DNA of 64,000 nucleotides from the NCBI RefSeq assembly GCF_023100845.1, contig NZ_CP095864.1, forward strand, positions 1,364,001-1,428,000, written 5' to 3'. The notes beneath the pieces were generated by a model. It did not search any database, was not told the DNA's origin, and saw nothing but the letters and a program-made list of their open reading frames with translations. Within the stretch, counting starts at the first letter, position 1. The number at the start of each line of letters is the position of its first letter. Source of the DNA: Gordonia sp. PP30 (lineage in GTDB: Bacteria; Actinomycetota; Actinomycetes; Mycobacteriales; Mycobacteriaceae). The position numbers were made by a program, and so were the translations under genes. This document shows positions 9,208 through 18,208 of this stretch, in pieces.

Positions 9208-10611
9208 GTGGCGCGGATCGTGATCATCGGAGGCGGGCCCGCCGGCTATGAGGCGGCGCTCGCCGGAGCGGCCTACGGCGCCGACATCACGCTGATCGAC
9301 TCGGACGGGATCGGCGGCGCCTGCGTGCTGTTCGACTGCGTGCCGAGCAAGACCTTCATCGCGTCGACCGGGGTGCGCACCGAGGTCCGCAAGGCGCATG
9401 ATCTCGGCATCGACATCGACGCCGGGTCCGCGCTGGTCACCCTCCCGCAGATCCACCAGCGGGTGAAGGATCTCGCCTTCGCGCAGTCCGCGGACATCCG
9501 GGCGCGCCTGGTCAGCGAGGGCGTGCGCATCATCAACGCGTACGGCGCGCTCTCCGCGACGCAGCCGGGCAACGGCGCTCACGAGGTGATCGCGACGCAT
9601 GCGGACGGGTCCACGGAAACCCTGGAGGGCGACGTGGTGCTCATCGCGACCGGCGCCTCCCCGCGCGAGCTGCCCGACGCGAAGCCGGACGGCGAGCGCA
9701 TCCTCAGCTGGCGGCAGCTGTACGACCTGGACGAGCTGCCCGAGCACCTGATCGTCGTCGGTTCCGGTGTGACCGGCGCGGAATTCGTCCACGCCTACAC
9801 CGAGCTCGGCGTGAAGGTGACCCTGGTGTCCAGCCGTGACCGCGTGCTCCCGCACGAGGACGAGGATGCGGCACTGGTCCTGGAAGAGGCGTTCGCCGAG
9901 CGCGGCGTCACCCTGATCAAGCACGCCCGCGCCGACCGGGTGACGCGCCGGGGCGACGAGGTGACCGTGGAACTGGCCGACGGCCGGACGGTGACCGGCT
10001 CGCACGTGCTGATGACGGTGGGCTCGATCCCGAACACCGCGCACCTCGGTCTGGCCGGTGCCGGGGTGGCCACCGACCGCGGCGGCTACATCACCGTCGA
10101 CCGCGTCTCGCGCACCTCGGTGCCGGGGATCTACGCGGCCGGCGACTGCACCGGACTGCTGCCGCTGGCCTCGGTGGCCGCCATGCAGGGCCGCATCGCG
10201 ATGTACCACTCGCTGGGCGAGGGCGTGAGCCCGCTCCGGCTGAAGACCGTGGCCTCGGCCATCTTCACCCGGCCGGAGATCGCCACCGTCGGCGTCTCGC
10301 AGAAGGCGATCGACGCCGGGGAGTACCCCGCGCGCACGGTCATGCTGCCGCTGGCGACCAATCCGCGGGGCAAGATGAGCGGCCTGCGACGCGGCTTCGT
10401 CAAGATCTTCTGCCGCCCCGCGACGGGTGTGGTGATCGGCGGCGTCATCGTGTCGCCGAACGCGTCCGAGCTGATCCTGCCGATCGCGCTCGCCGTGGAG
10501 AACAAGCTGCAGGTCTCCGACCTGGCACACACCTTCTCGGTGTATCCGTCGCTGACCGGGTCGATCACTGAGGCCGCGCGCCAGCTGGTGCGGCACGACG
10601 ACCTCGACTGA
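9208..10611 (+). CDS. lpdA: NAD(P)H:quinone-type flavoprotein disulfide reductase LpdA
   Basis: A 467-residue FAD/NAD(P)-binding protein. It has an N-terminal GGGPAGYEAA dinucleotide fold, a CxxxxC pair in GGACVLFDC at residues ~40, a second GSGVTGAEF nucleotide fold near 185, and the YAAGDCTG FAD segment. The C-terminal interface reads SVYPSLTGS where true lipoamide dehydrogenases carry a His-Pro plus Glu catalytic dyad, so the base is absent. This matches LpdA (Rv3303c), a quinone reductase rather than a lipoamide dehydrogenase. I chose the GTG at 9208, which has GAGGAG 7 nt upstream. The frame is open to 9115, but no better start exists. Confidence 0.88.
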   Translation: MARIVIIGGGPAGYEAALAGAAYGADITLIDSDGIGGACVLFDCVPSKTFIASTGVRTEVRKAHDLGIDIDAGSALVTLPQIHQRVKDLAFAQSADIRARLVSEGVRIINAYGALSATQPGNGAHEVIATHADGSTETLEGDVVLIATGASPRELPDAKPDGERILSWRQLYDLDELPEHLIVVGSGVTGAEFVHAYTELGVKVTLVSSRDRVLPHEDEDAALVLEEAFAERGVTLIKHARADRVTRRGDEVTVELADGRTVTGSHVLMTVGSIPNTAHLGLAGAGVATDRGGYITVDRVSRTSVPGIYAAGDCTGLLPLASVAAMQGRIAMYHSLGEGVSPLRLKTVASAIFTRPEIATVGVSQKAIDAGEYPARTVMLPLATNPRGKMSGLRRGFVKIFCRPATGVVIGGVIVSPNASELILPIALAVENKLQVSDLAHTFSVYPSLTGSITEAARQLVRHDDLD

Positions 10612-10615
10612 CCCG

Positions 10616-12103
10616 GTGACTCCGGGCCAGGCGCCCGGGAACGGGCAGGCCGGCACGTGGCGCCGGCTCTTCCACCGCGATCACCGTGCGCCGGTGATCG
10701 TGCTGGCCGGCGGCGTCGGCCTGTTCGCGACCAACACCTATGTGACGACGAGTCTGCTGCCGAGTGCCGTCGCCGAGATCGGCGGCGAGAAGCTGTACGC
10801 GTGGACGATGACCGTCTTCGTGGTCTCCGCGGTGATCAGCTCGATGCTGGTGAGCCGCTCGCTCGAACGACTGGGCGGCAGGTCGTCGTATCTGCTGGGC
10901 TTCGGGGTCTTCGCGGCCGGCACCGTGATCACCGCGGCCGCGCCCACCATGCCCGTCATGCTGGTGGGCCGCTGCGTGCAGGGGCTCGCGGCCGGGTTAC
11001 TGGCCGGCCTGGGCTTCGCGGTGCTCCGTCTGGTGCTGCCGGAGCAGTTGTGGCAGCGGGCGGTGGCGCTGATGTCGGCGATGTGGGGCGTCGGCAATCT
11101 CCTCGGCCCGGTGATCGGCGGATTCTTCGCGCAGATCGGCTGGTGGCGCGGTGCGTTCGTTTTCCTGGCCGTGGGATCGGTGGCGCTCGCGGTGCTCACT
11201 CTCACCTCGCTGCCGGCGGCGGCGTCGCGGGGCGAGTCGCCCGGCGAGGGCGTGCCCTGGCTGGCGCTGGTGCTGCTGGCGAGCGCTGCGCTGCTGGTGA
11301 GCGTCGCCTCGATCGAGTCGTCACCGCTGCTGGTCGCGGTCCTGGTGGTCGCCGCCTCGGGGGTGGCCGCGGCATTCGTGATCCGGGAACGGACGACGTC
11401 GGGGCCGCGTGTGCTGCCCGAGTCGACGTATCGCGGGCGTTCGCCGTTGCGCTGGATCTACGCCTCGATCGCCGTGCTCACCCTCGCCTCGACCATCGAG
11501 ACCTTCATTCCGCTGTTCGGTCAGCGGCTGGGCGGGATGTCGCCGCTGGTCGCCGGCTTCCTCGGGGCGGCGATCTCGTGGGGCTGGACCGTCGGTTCCA
11601 TCGCCAGCTCGAACGTCGACGGCGATCGCGGGAAGAAGCTGGTGCGGGTGGCGGGGCCGCTGACGGTGTCGGCGGGCCTCCTCGGCTACGGCGCCCTGCA
11701 GATCGCGGCGCCGTCGGGCGCGATCCAGGCGGGCTGGTACCTGGCGCTGTTCGTCTCCGGCTGCGGGATCGGCATGGCGATGGCACACTGGCTCACCGCC
11801 GGACTCAAGGTGGCGGCCCAGCCGCGCGAGGCCGCGCGGGTGTCGGCCGGGATGAACACCGCGCAGCTGATCGCGACGGCCTTCGGGTCGGCGCTGGCCG
11901 GTCTGCTGGTCGCTCTTGGCGGGCCGTCGCTGCTAGGCTCGGCGCGGGTGCTCAGCTTCGGCTACGCCGTGATCGGTGTGGTGGCCGTCGGTATCGCGGT
12001 GCGCGAGTTCACCGTGGCGCGTCGTTCCGGGCCGCCCCCGGCACCGGCCGTTAGCGACGTGCCGCCTATCGTTCGGCGGCGAGAAGCTCGTCGATCTGGT
12101 TGA
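10616..12103 (+). CDS. MFS multidrug-type transporter
   Basis: A 495-residue polytopic membrane protein with about 13-14 hydrophobic segments, consistent with the DHA2 14-TM drug:proton antiporter group. The cytoplasmic loop after TM2 carries SRSLERLGGRSS (motif A-like), and a WGVGNLLGPVIGG motif C follows, typical of exporters. The GTG start at 10616 is 4 bp past the lpdA stop, so the two are probably cotranscribed. The last 38 bp overlap the convergent SRPBCC gene. The substrate is unknown. Confidence 0.85.
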   Translation: MTPGQAPGNGQAGTWRRLFHRDHRAPVIVLAGGVGLFATNTYVTTSLLPSAVAEIGGEKLYAWTMTVFVVSAVISSMLVSRSLERLGGRSSYLLGFGVFAAGTVITAAAPTMPVMLVGRCVQGLAAGLLAGLGFAVLRLVLPEQLWQRAVALMSAMWGVGNLLGPVIGGFFAQIGWWRGAFVFLAVGSVALAVLTLTSLPAAASRGESPGEGVPWLALVLLASAALLVSVASIESSPLLVAVLVVAASGVAAAFVIRERTTSGPRVLPESTYRGRSPLRWIYASIAVLTLASTIETFIPLFGQRLGGMSPLVAGFLGAAISWGWTVGSIASSNVDGDRGKKLVRVAGPLTVSAGLLGYGALQIAAPSGAIQAGWYLALFVSGCGIGMAMAHWLTAGLKVAAQPREAARVSAGMNTAQLIATAFGSALAGLLVALGGPSLLGSARVLSFGYAVIGVVAVGIAVREFTVARRSGPPPAPAVSDVPPIVRRREARRSG

Positions 12104-12557
12104 TGGCCGACGTCGCGCCCTCGACCATGCCCATGTCGAGCACCTTCTGCAGGCTCTCGGCGTCGGTGTACGTCCCGGTGTAGACCGCGCGCGTGACGCC
12201 GTCGTGCTCGGTGAACGTGTAGACGTTCTTCGAGACCGGCATCGAGGCGACCGGGTTCAGGTTGGCGTCGGCGAACCCGTCGTCGAAGGCGAACGAGTTC
12301 GGGGCGTCGACCGCGGTGATCCGCCACCAGCCGCCGAACCGCTCGCCGTCCGGGCCGGTCATGTAGTACGTGCAGAGGGTGCCGGGCGTCAGGTCGTGCT
12401 CGACGAAGGTCGCGGGGTGACTGGGCGGGCCCCAGATGCGTTCCAGCTGCCGGGCGTCGGCGTAGATCTGCCAGACCCGCTCGCGCGGGGCGGCGAACTC
12501 GGCGGTGATGGTCAGGGTGAAGGTGTCGGGGTCGTGGGTGACATCGATGACGGGCAT
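12066..12557 (-). CDS. SRPBCC (AHSA1-like) protein
   Basis: A 163-residue START/Bet v 1-fold protein of the activator-of-Hsp90 homologue family: VWQIYADARQLERIWGPPSHP, then a cavity-lining GGWWRI segment. Such proteins bind small hydrophobic ligands, and many are paired with ArsR-type repressors. The AGGAG site sits 7 nt before the ATG at 12557. The upstream ArsR-type gene ends 13 bp before, so the pair forms one operon from the operator at 12958-12977. Confidence 0.85.
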   Translation of the reverse strand: MPVIDVTHDPDTFTLTITAEFAAPRERVWQIYADARQLERIWGPPSHPATFVEHDLTPGTLCTYYMTGPDGERFGGWWRITAVDAPNSFAFDDGFADANLNPVASMPVSKNVYTFTEHDGVTRAVYTGTYTDAESLQKVLDMGMVEGATSAINQIDELLAAER

Positions 12558-12570
12558 GACGGGCTCCTGG

Positions 12571-12951
12571 TCAGGGTGATGGGGAAGGGGTGGATTCGGG
12601 ATGCGGGGGATCGGGGTGCGGGGGATCGGCGGCGAGCAGTTCGTCGACCCGGGTGATCCGGCCGCGCCAGATCTGTTCCAGGTCGCCGAGCATGCCGCGC
12701 ACCGACCGCACAGCGGCGACGTCGCCCGAGGCCATCTGCTGCCGGCCGCTGCGCCGTTTGGTCAGCAGTCCGGCACGTTCGAGGACGGCGACGTGCTTCT
12801 GTACCGCGGCGAAGGTCATGTCGTAGTGCTCCGCCAGTGCGGTGACCGAGTGTTCCCCGGCCAGCACGCGCCGCAGGATGTCGCGGCGGGTCCGGTCGGC
12901 CAGGGCGTGGAACAGGGCATCGGCCCGGTCCTCGTCCTCGTCGGTCACCAC
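12571..12951 (-). CDS. ArsR-family transcriptional regulator
   Basis: A ~126-residue winged-helix repressor. The HTH runs through ALADRTRRDILRRVLAGEHS, TALAEHYDMTFAAVQKHV and VLERAGLL. There is no cysteine metal site, consistent with the ArsR subset that pairs with SRPBCC proteins. The C-terminus is a Pro-rich tail containing two DPPHP repeats. I placed the start at the GTG at 12951 (or 12948). A TTG at 12963 is in frame, but it lies inside the palindromic operator, which makes it an unlikely start. The gene is probably autoregulated. Confidence 0.85.
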   Translation of the reverse strand: MVTDEDEDRADALFHALADRTRRDILRRVLAGEHSVTALAEHYDMTFAAVQKHVAVLERAGLLTKRRSGRQQMASGDVAAVRSVRGMLGDLEQIWRGRITRVDELLAADPPHPDPPHPESTPSPSP

Positions 12952-12957
12952 CTCAAT

Positions 12958-12977
12958 ATACAACCATCTGGTTGTAT
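12958..12977. promoter_or_regulatory. Perfect palindromic operator for the ArsR-type repressor
   Basis: The 20-bp sequence atacaaccatctggttgtat is a 9+2+9 perfect inverted repeat ending 6 bp before the proposed GTG start of the repressor. Its position and symmetry suit a dimeric winged-helix repressor acting on its own operon. Confidence 0.8.
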
Positions 12978-13143
12978 GTCAATGAGTGGCAGCGCCGAGG
13001 TTTCGTTTCGCGGCGTGCGTGGCATCCCCGATCTTCGGTGCGGATCACCCTGAACTTCCGCGCGGGCTCTCGACGCCGCACGGGCCGACCGATTGGCTGA
13101 GACCCGAAGCCGAGTCCGGCCGCCCTCGACCGTCAGGAACGCG

Positions 13144-13794
13144 ATGACCACCTCCGCCACTGCCGCCGAGTCCGGCCGGATCGCGTGGACTTGGGTCCTG
13201 CTCTCCTCTCTCGCGGTCGCCGCGTTCGCCGTCGCCCCGTACCTGACGGCGAATCTGCGGGAACTCGCCGACTCGTCGTCGGGCAGCGTGGCCGGCAACT
13301 ACGTGAACGCCGCACCGGCGATCCGGATCGCGTTCTACACGCACATCGGCGGCGGTGGGTGCGCGCTGATCCTGGGTCCGCTGCAGTTCTGGCGCGGGCT
13401 TCGCACCCGGTGGCCCGCAGTGCACCGCTGGACAGGCAAGGCCTATCTGACCGCGGTCGGTGCCGGTGGGCTGGCGGGTCTGGTGATCGCGCCGTGCACG
13501 GATGCCGGATTGATCGGGACACTCGGTTTCGGCGTACTGGCACTGCTCTGGCTGACGACCGGCGCGCTGGGCTATCGGGCGATCCGGCGGGGCGACGTCG
13601 CGGCGCACCGCGCGGCGGTGACGCGGAACTTCGCGCTCACCTACGCGGGCGTGACCCTGCGGCTCTGGCTGCTGCTGTTGACGGCGTCACAGGTGCCGTT
13701 CGGCACCGCCTACCTGATCGTGCCGTTCCTCTGCTGGGTGCCCAATCTGGTGGTCGCCGAGTGGCTGATCGTGCGCCGGGGTCTACCGCGGTGA
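13144..13794 (+). CDS. DUF2306-type multispanning membrane protein
   Basis: A 216-residue integral membrane protein with about six hydrophobic helices. The HIGGGGCALILGPLQFW and VHRWTGKAYL stretches are typical of DUF2306, a haem- or cytochrome-like membrane family of unknown role. The conserved His residues in those segments could bind a cofactor, but this is inference. The ATG at 13144 has AGGA upstream. A TTG at 13093 would only add a non-hydrophobic extension. It is convergent with the M20 gene (13 bp apart). Confidence 0.8.
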   Translation: MTTSATAAESGRIAWTWVLLSSLAVAAFAVAPYLTANLRELADSSSGSVAGNYVNAAPAIRIAFYTHIGGGGCALILGPLQFWRGLRTRWPAVHRWTGKAYLTAVGAGGLAGLVIAPCTDAGLIGTLGFGVLALLWLTTGALGYRAIRRGDVAAHRAAVTRNFALTYAGVTLRLWLLLLTASQVPFGTAYLIVPFLCWVPNLVVAEWLIVRRGLPR

Positions 13795-13807
13795 GCGGGC
13801 CCGGCGG

Positions 13808-15016
13808 TCAGCCGAGCCAGGCCTTCGCGGCCGCGACGAGAGCCTTGGCGCCGACGGTGATCGTCGGCTCGATCACCGGCGCGTACTCGGCCGAGTGATT
13901 CGACGGCAACTCGGCCAGTACCTTCATCAGCTCGGCCGGGGGAGCGAACAGCTTCGGATCGGCGCCGCCGAGGAACCAGTACACCGACGGCACGCCGGCC
14001 GCGCGGCCGAAGACCCCGAAGTCCTCCGAACCGGTGCCCGGCGGCACCGGCAGGGCGATCGGGCCGAGGCGTTCGGTCCACGAGGCGACCACCTTGGCGG
14101 TGGCGTCATCGTCGTTGACGGTGGCCGGCGCCCCGTAGAGGGTGGTGATCTCCGGCATCCGCTCGGCGCCGGCGGCCTGTGCCTCGGCGTTCACGATCCG
14201 GGTGATGGAGGCGAGCACGCTGTCCCGGACATCCGGGTCGTAGGTGCGCACCGACATCTTCAGCGTCGCCGTCTCCGGGATGATGTTGTTCTTGGTCCCG
14301 GCCTCGACCACACCGATGGTGACCACGGCCTGATCGCCGGCGGCCACCTCGCGCGAGACGATGGTCTGCAGCCGCATGATGGTCGACGCGGCCATCACGA
14401 CCGGATCGACGGTGGTCTCCGGGCGGGAGCCGTGCCCGCCCTTGCCGAACAGGGTGATCTCCAGGGCATCGCTGGCCGCCAGGATCGGACCCGGCTTGTA
14501 GAACACCATCCCGGCGGGGCCGGGGGCCACGTGCTGGCCGAGCACGACGTCCGGCCGCGGTACCCGGTCGAGGAGGTCATCGGCGATCATCGCCCGTGCG
14601 CCGGAGAGATTCTCCTCGGCCGGCTGGAAGACGGTGACGACGGTGCCCGACCAATCGTCGCGGTTCGCGGCGAGGTCGCGGGCGGCACCGATCAGCGCGG
14701 TCACATGCATGTCGTGCCCGCACGCGTGCATGACGGGCACCGTCTCGCCGTCGGCGTCGACCGCGTGCGCGGTGCTGGCATAGTCCAGCCCGGTGTTCTC
14801 GGCGACCGGCAGGGCATCCATGTCGGCCCTGAGCCAGACGACCGGGCCATCGTTGTTGCGGAGGATCCCCACCACGCCGTGGCCGCCGATGTGCTCGATC
14901 ACCTCGTAGCCGGTCTCGGTGAGATCGGCCGCCACGATGCCCGCCGTTCGTTCTTCCTGACCGGCCAGCTCCGGATGCCGGTGCAGGTCGATGTAGATGT
15001 CTTTCAGGTCAGTCAT
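13808..15016 (-). CDS. M20 family amidohydrolase (second copy)
   Basis: A 402-residue M20D metallo-amidohydrolase. Metal ligands appear in MHACGHDMHVT, QPAEEN, a VLGQHVAPG histidine and the C-terminal GSEDFGVF. Related enzymes hydrolyse hippurate, N-acetyl or indoleacetyl amino acids. It lies 29 bp downstream of a Dcu-type carrier on the same strand, so carrier and hydrolase probably handle the same compound, with uptake first and hydrolysis second. An N-acyl dicarboxylic amino acid is one candidate (inferred). It is clearly diverged from the copy at 7397-8578. Confidence 0.87.
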   Translation of the reverse strand: MTDLKDIYIDLHRHPELAGQEERTAGIVAADLTETGYEVIEHIGGHGVVGILRNNDGPVVWLRADMDALPVAENTGLDYASTAHAVDADGETVPVMHACGHDMHVTALIGAARDLAANRDDWSGTVVTVFQPAEENLSGARAMIADDLLDRVPRPDVVLGQHVAPGPAGMVFYKPGPILAASDALEITLFGKGGHGSRPETTVDPVVMAASTIMRLQTIVSREVAAGDQAVVTIGVVEAGTKNNIIPETATLKMSVRTYDPDVRDSVLASITRIVNAEAQAAGAERMPEITTLYGAPATVNDDDATAKVVASWTERLGPIALPVPPGTGSEDFGVFGRAAGVPSVYWFLGGADPKLFAPPAELMKVLAELPSNHSAEYAPVIEPTITVGAKALVAAAKAWLG

Positions 15017-15045
15017 GTCTCAGGCTTTCGGTTGGTGGGAAGTCG

Positions 15046-16404
15046 TCAGAAGACGAGGAACTGCATGCCGAGACCGATGGCGACGGCGAACGCGGACGAC
15101 AGCAGCATGGGGACCAGGAACGAGCCGTTGATCAGGATCGAGCCCTGCTTGGTGGAGCCCGTCTTGTCCGTCATGATGCACGCCTGACCGAGGCCGCCCA
15201 TCGATGCCAGCAGATTGTTGCCGCCGGCCGCGCCGAGCATGCCGGCCGCGGGACCGACGCCGAGTCCGGCGGTCAGGGCGATCGGCAGCAGGACGGAGAC
15301 CGACGCGACCTGGCTCTGGATGAGGGCCGCGAGCACGAACAGAATCACCGCGAACAGTGCCACCGAGACGCCGATCGAACTCTCCACGAAGGAGGTGATC
15401 TCCTTCATGTGGTCGTTGATGATGGTGCCGGCGAGCACCGGCACCGCGAGCAGCAGCAGCGCGGCGATCACGCCGGTGCCGATCATCGACTCGCTCAGCA
15501 CCTCCGGCGTCTTGACCTTGCACATGACCATGATCAGGCCCGCCGCGGCGAACATGACGATCGGAATCATGAAGCTCATCGAGACGTGCGTCTCGACCAC
15601 CGAGCCGTCCTCCAGGGACTTCGAATAGGTGGGACGCAACTTCTCGAAGAAGCCGAGGACCACACCCAGGACGACGGCGATCAGGAAGATGTAGGCGCTC
15701 CACGAGGCGCGCTCCCGCAGCGGCGGCAGGTCGTCGTCGACGAGCGGTGCGGGCGGCTCCACCTCGCCGGCCGCCAGTCGGCGCTGGTACTCCGGATCGT
15801 CGTCCAGCTCCTTGCCGTAGCGGGACATGATGAGCGAGGTGAGGACGGTGGCGATCAACGACGCCGGGACCGTCACCGCGAGCAGTTTGCCGAGCCCGAC
15901 GTGCTCGCCCTGCTTCTCGGCGATGTTGATGAAGACGTAGGTGATCGCGGCGACGGGGCTCGACATCAGCGCCAGCTGACACACCGCGTTGGCGGTCGCG
16001 AGAATGCGTTCGGGCCGGATCTTGGCCGAGTACGACACCCGATACATGATCGGGATCAGGGCGAAGGTGATGTTGCCGGTGCCGGACATCACGGTGAACA
16101 GCCAGACGATCAGCGGGCCGACCACCGGAATCGCCTTGGGGTGCTTGCCCATCGCCTTCCCCGCGATCCGGACGAGGAAGTCCATCCCGCCGGCGGCACT
16201 CATCGCCGCCGAGGCCACGATCACGGCGAGGATGATGAAGATGGCGGTGATGGGCGGCGAGCCGGGCTGCAGCCGCAGGGCCTCGACCAGGATGAATACC
16301 GAGACACCGGACATGCCGATGAGGGCGAGTGGCCCGTAGCGGGCGCCCACGGCCAGCGGTGCGAGGAACAGCAGGATCTCGATGATGAGCTTGAAGATTT
16401 CCAC
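15046..16404 (-). CDS. C4-dicarboxylate carrier, DcuA/DcuB family
   Basis: A 452-residue polytopic membrane protein with ~11-12 hydrophobic segments. Hallmarks are GARYGPLALIGMSG near the start, a TVMSGTGNITFALIPIM segment, and the C-terminal GGNNLLASMGG region, as in anaerobic C4-dicarboxylate transporters. A hydrophilic Asp/Glu/Pro-rich central loop sits around residues 190-225. The GTG start at 16404 has GAGGAG about 8-10 nt upstream. It is the first gene of an operon with the M20 amidohydrolase. Dcu carriers normally exchange fumarate, malate, aspartate and succinate, so a dicarboxylate-type substrate is likely. Confidence 0.83.
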   Translation of the reverse strand: MEIFKLIIEILLFLAPLAVGARYGPLALIGMSGVSVFILVEALRLQPGSPPITAIFIILAVIVASAAMSAAGGMDFLVRIAGKAMGKHPKAIPVVGPLIVWLFTVMSGTGNITFALIPIMYRVSYSAKIRPERILATANAVCQLALMSSPVAAITYVFINIAEKQGEHVGLGKLLAVTVPASLIATVLTSLIMSRYGKELDDDPEYQRRLAAGEVEPPAPLVDDDLPPLRERASWSAYIFLIAVVLGVVLGFFEKLRPTYSKSLEDGSVVETHVSMSFMIPIVMFAAAGLIMVMCKVKTPEVLSESMIGTGVIAALLLLAVPVLAGTIINDHMKEITSFVESSIGVSVALFAVILFVLAALIQSQVASVSVLLPIALTAGLGVGPAAGMLGAAGGNNLLASMGGLGQACIMTDKTGSTKQGSILINGSFLVPMLLSSAFAVAIGLGMQFLVF

Positions 16405-16599
16405 GACGAAGCGCTCCTCGGGGGATGAGGTCAGGGACGGCGAGAGAAGCCGTCGCCGTATTGTGTCCCGCCGGCGCGGTGCGCGGGGAGCGCTTCGGGG
16501 ACGCTAGGGACGTACGACCCCTGTCCCGGCCGCACGCGGCACAGAAACCACGTTTCCCTGGCACAGAATGAACGATTCGTGTCCCGCGGGGAGCACGGG

Positions 16600-16620
16600 G
16601 CGCTCCCGGTGGGGGAGCGC
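16600..16620 (-). terminator. Hairpin downstream of glpK
   Basis: An 8-bp perfect stem (GCGCTCCC with GGGAGCGC) and 5-nt loop lie 17 bp beyond the glpK stop on the minus strand. No T-tract follows, as is usual in high-GC actinobacteria. It probably insulates glpK from the dcu operon that starts at 16404 on the same strand. Confidence 0.55.
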
Positions 16621-16636
16621 TGTGTCGGCTCGTGGA

Positions 16637-18157
16637 CTACGCCAGATCGTACGAGTGGGTGACGGCGCGGTTCCAGCCGTCGTACAGGCGGGCGCGCTCG
16701 TCGTCGTCCATGGCCGGAGTCCAGCGTTTGCCCTCGGCCCAGTTGGTGCGGATGTCGTCCGGGCTCTCCCAGAAACCGACCGCCAGGCCGGCGGCGTACG
16801 CCGCGCCCAGCGCGGTGGTCTCGGTGACCTGCGGCCGAACCACCGGAACGCCGAGCAGGTCGGACTGGAACTGCATCAGCAGGTCGTTCCCGACCATGCC
16901 GCCGTCCACCTTCAGCGTGGTCAGGGCGACGCCGGAGTCGGCCTCCATCGCCTCGATCACCTCGCGAGTCTGGTAGGCGCTGGCCTCCAGGACCGCACGG
17001 GCGATGTGCCGCTTGTCGGCGAACCGGGTGAGTCCGACGATCACGCCGCGCGCATCCGGCCGCCAGCGCGGGGCGAACAGGCCGGAGAAGGCCGGGACGA
17101 AGTAGACGCCGCCGTTGTCCGGGACCGCGGCCGCCAGGGATTCGACGTCGGCGGCGGTGGGGATCAGGCCCAGATTGTCGCGCAGCCACTGGACCAGCGA
17201 GCCGGTGACCGCGATCGAGCCCTCCAGGGCGTAGCGCGCGGGTTCATCGCCCAGCCGGTAGCAGACCGTGGTCAGCAGGCCGTGCTCGCTGAAGACCGGC
17301 TCGGTACCGGTGTTCAGCAGCAGGAAGTTGCCGGTGCCGTAAGTGTTCTTCGCCTCGCCCGGGGTCAGGCAGGCCTGCCCGAAGGTGGCCGCCTGCTGAT
17401 CGCCCAGGATGCCGCCAAGCGGAACCTCCGGGAACGACCCGCGGGTGCGCAGCGAGGCCAGGACCGCGGAACTGGAGGTGATCTCCGGGAGCATCGACAT
17501 CGGGATGGCGAGGTCGGCGCAGATCTGCGGGTCCCAGTCCAGCGTGCGCAGGTCCATCAGCAGGGTGCGGGAGGCGTTGGTGACGTCGGTGAGGTGCCGA
17601 CCGCCGTCGACGCCGCCGGTCATGTTCCACGCCAGCCAGCTGTCGATGGTGCCGAAGCACAGCTCGCCGCGCTCGGCGCGGGCGCGGGCGCCGTCGACGT
17701 TGTCCAGGATCCAGCGCACCTTGGGGCCGGCGAAGTAGGTCGACAGCGGGAGGCCGGTCCGGGCGCGGTAGCGGTCGACGCCCTCGTCGCCGGCCAGCTC
17801 CTCGCAGAGGGCGGCGGTCCGGGTGTCCTGCCACACGATGGCGTTGTGAACGGGCTCGCCGGTGGTGCGATCCCAGACGACGGTGGTCTCGCGCTGGTTG
17901 GTGATGCCGCACGCGGCGATGTCGGAGGTGTTCACCTGGGAGGCCGCCAGGACCGCCGCCGCGACGCGCCGGGTGTTGCGCCAGATCTCCATCGGATCGT
18001 GCTCCACCCACCCGGCGCGCGGAAAGATCTGCCGGTGTTCCACCTGCTCGGTGGCGATCACCTGACCGCGGCGGTCGAAGATGATCGCGCGCGTGGACGT
18101 GGTGCCCTGGTCGATCGCGGCGACGTAGCGGGGAGCGGCGGAGCCGGTGGGCGTCAT
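16637..18157 (-). CDS. glpK: Glycerol kinase
   Basis: A 506-residue FGGY kinase that phosphorylates glycerol to glycerol-3-phosphate with ATP. Signature segments are [13 protein letters not shown] (phosphate 1 loop, residues ~16-28), the ITNQRET glycerol-binding stretch, [14 protein letters not shown] and [10 protein letters not shown]. Its length is the family standard. The start is the ATG at 18157 (MTPTGSAAP). It is divergent from glpD across only 51 bp, so a shared promoter region controls both steps of glycerol use. Confidence 0.97.
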   Translation of the reverse strand: MTPTGSAAPRYVAAIDQGTTSTRAIIFDRRGQVIATEQVEHRQIFPRAGWVEHDPMEIWRNTRRVAAAVLAASQVNTSDIAACGITNQRETTVVWDRTTGEPVHNAIVWQDTRTAALCEELAGDEGVDRYRARTGLPLSTYFAGPKVRWILDNVDGARARAERGELCFGTIDSWLAWNMTGGVDGGRHLTDVTNASRTLLMDLRTLDWDPQICADLAIPMSMLPEITSSSAVLASLRTRGSFPEVPLGGILGDQQAATFGQACLTPGEAKNTYGTGNFLLLNTGTEPVFSEHGLLTTVCYRLGDEPARYALEGSIAVTGSLVQWLRDNLGLIPTAADVESLAAAVPDNGGVYFVPAFSGLFAPRWRPDARGVIVGLTRFADKRHIARAVLEASAYQTREVIEAMEADSGVALTTLKVDGGMVGNDLLMQFQSDLLGVPVVRPQVTETTALGAAYAAGLAVGFWESPDDIRTNWAEGKRWTPAMDDDERARLYDGWNRAVTHSYDLA

Positions 18158-18208
18158 CACGGGAGTCAGTGTGCCACGCGGGCTATTACTCTCCGGTAGA
18201 ATTTCGGC

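Noticed and set aside
9208..10611. Annotation as lipoamide dehydrogenase of the pyruvate complex
   Set aside because: The catalytic His-Glu dyad is missing, and the neighbourhood matches LpdA rather than a dehydrogenase operon.
8488..10656. Long minus-strand open frame across lpdA and the Rv3304-like gene
   Set aside because: Antisense shadow of lpdA. Low-complexity composition, no RBS and no recognisable domain.
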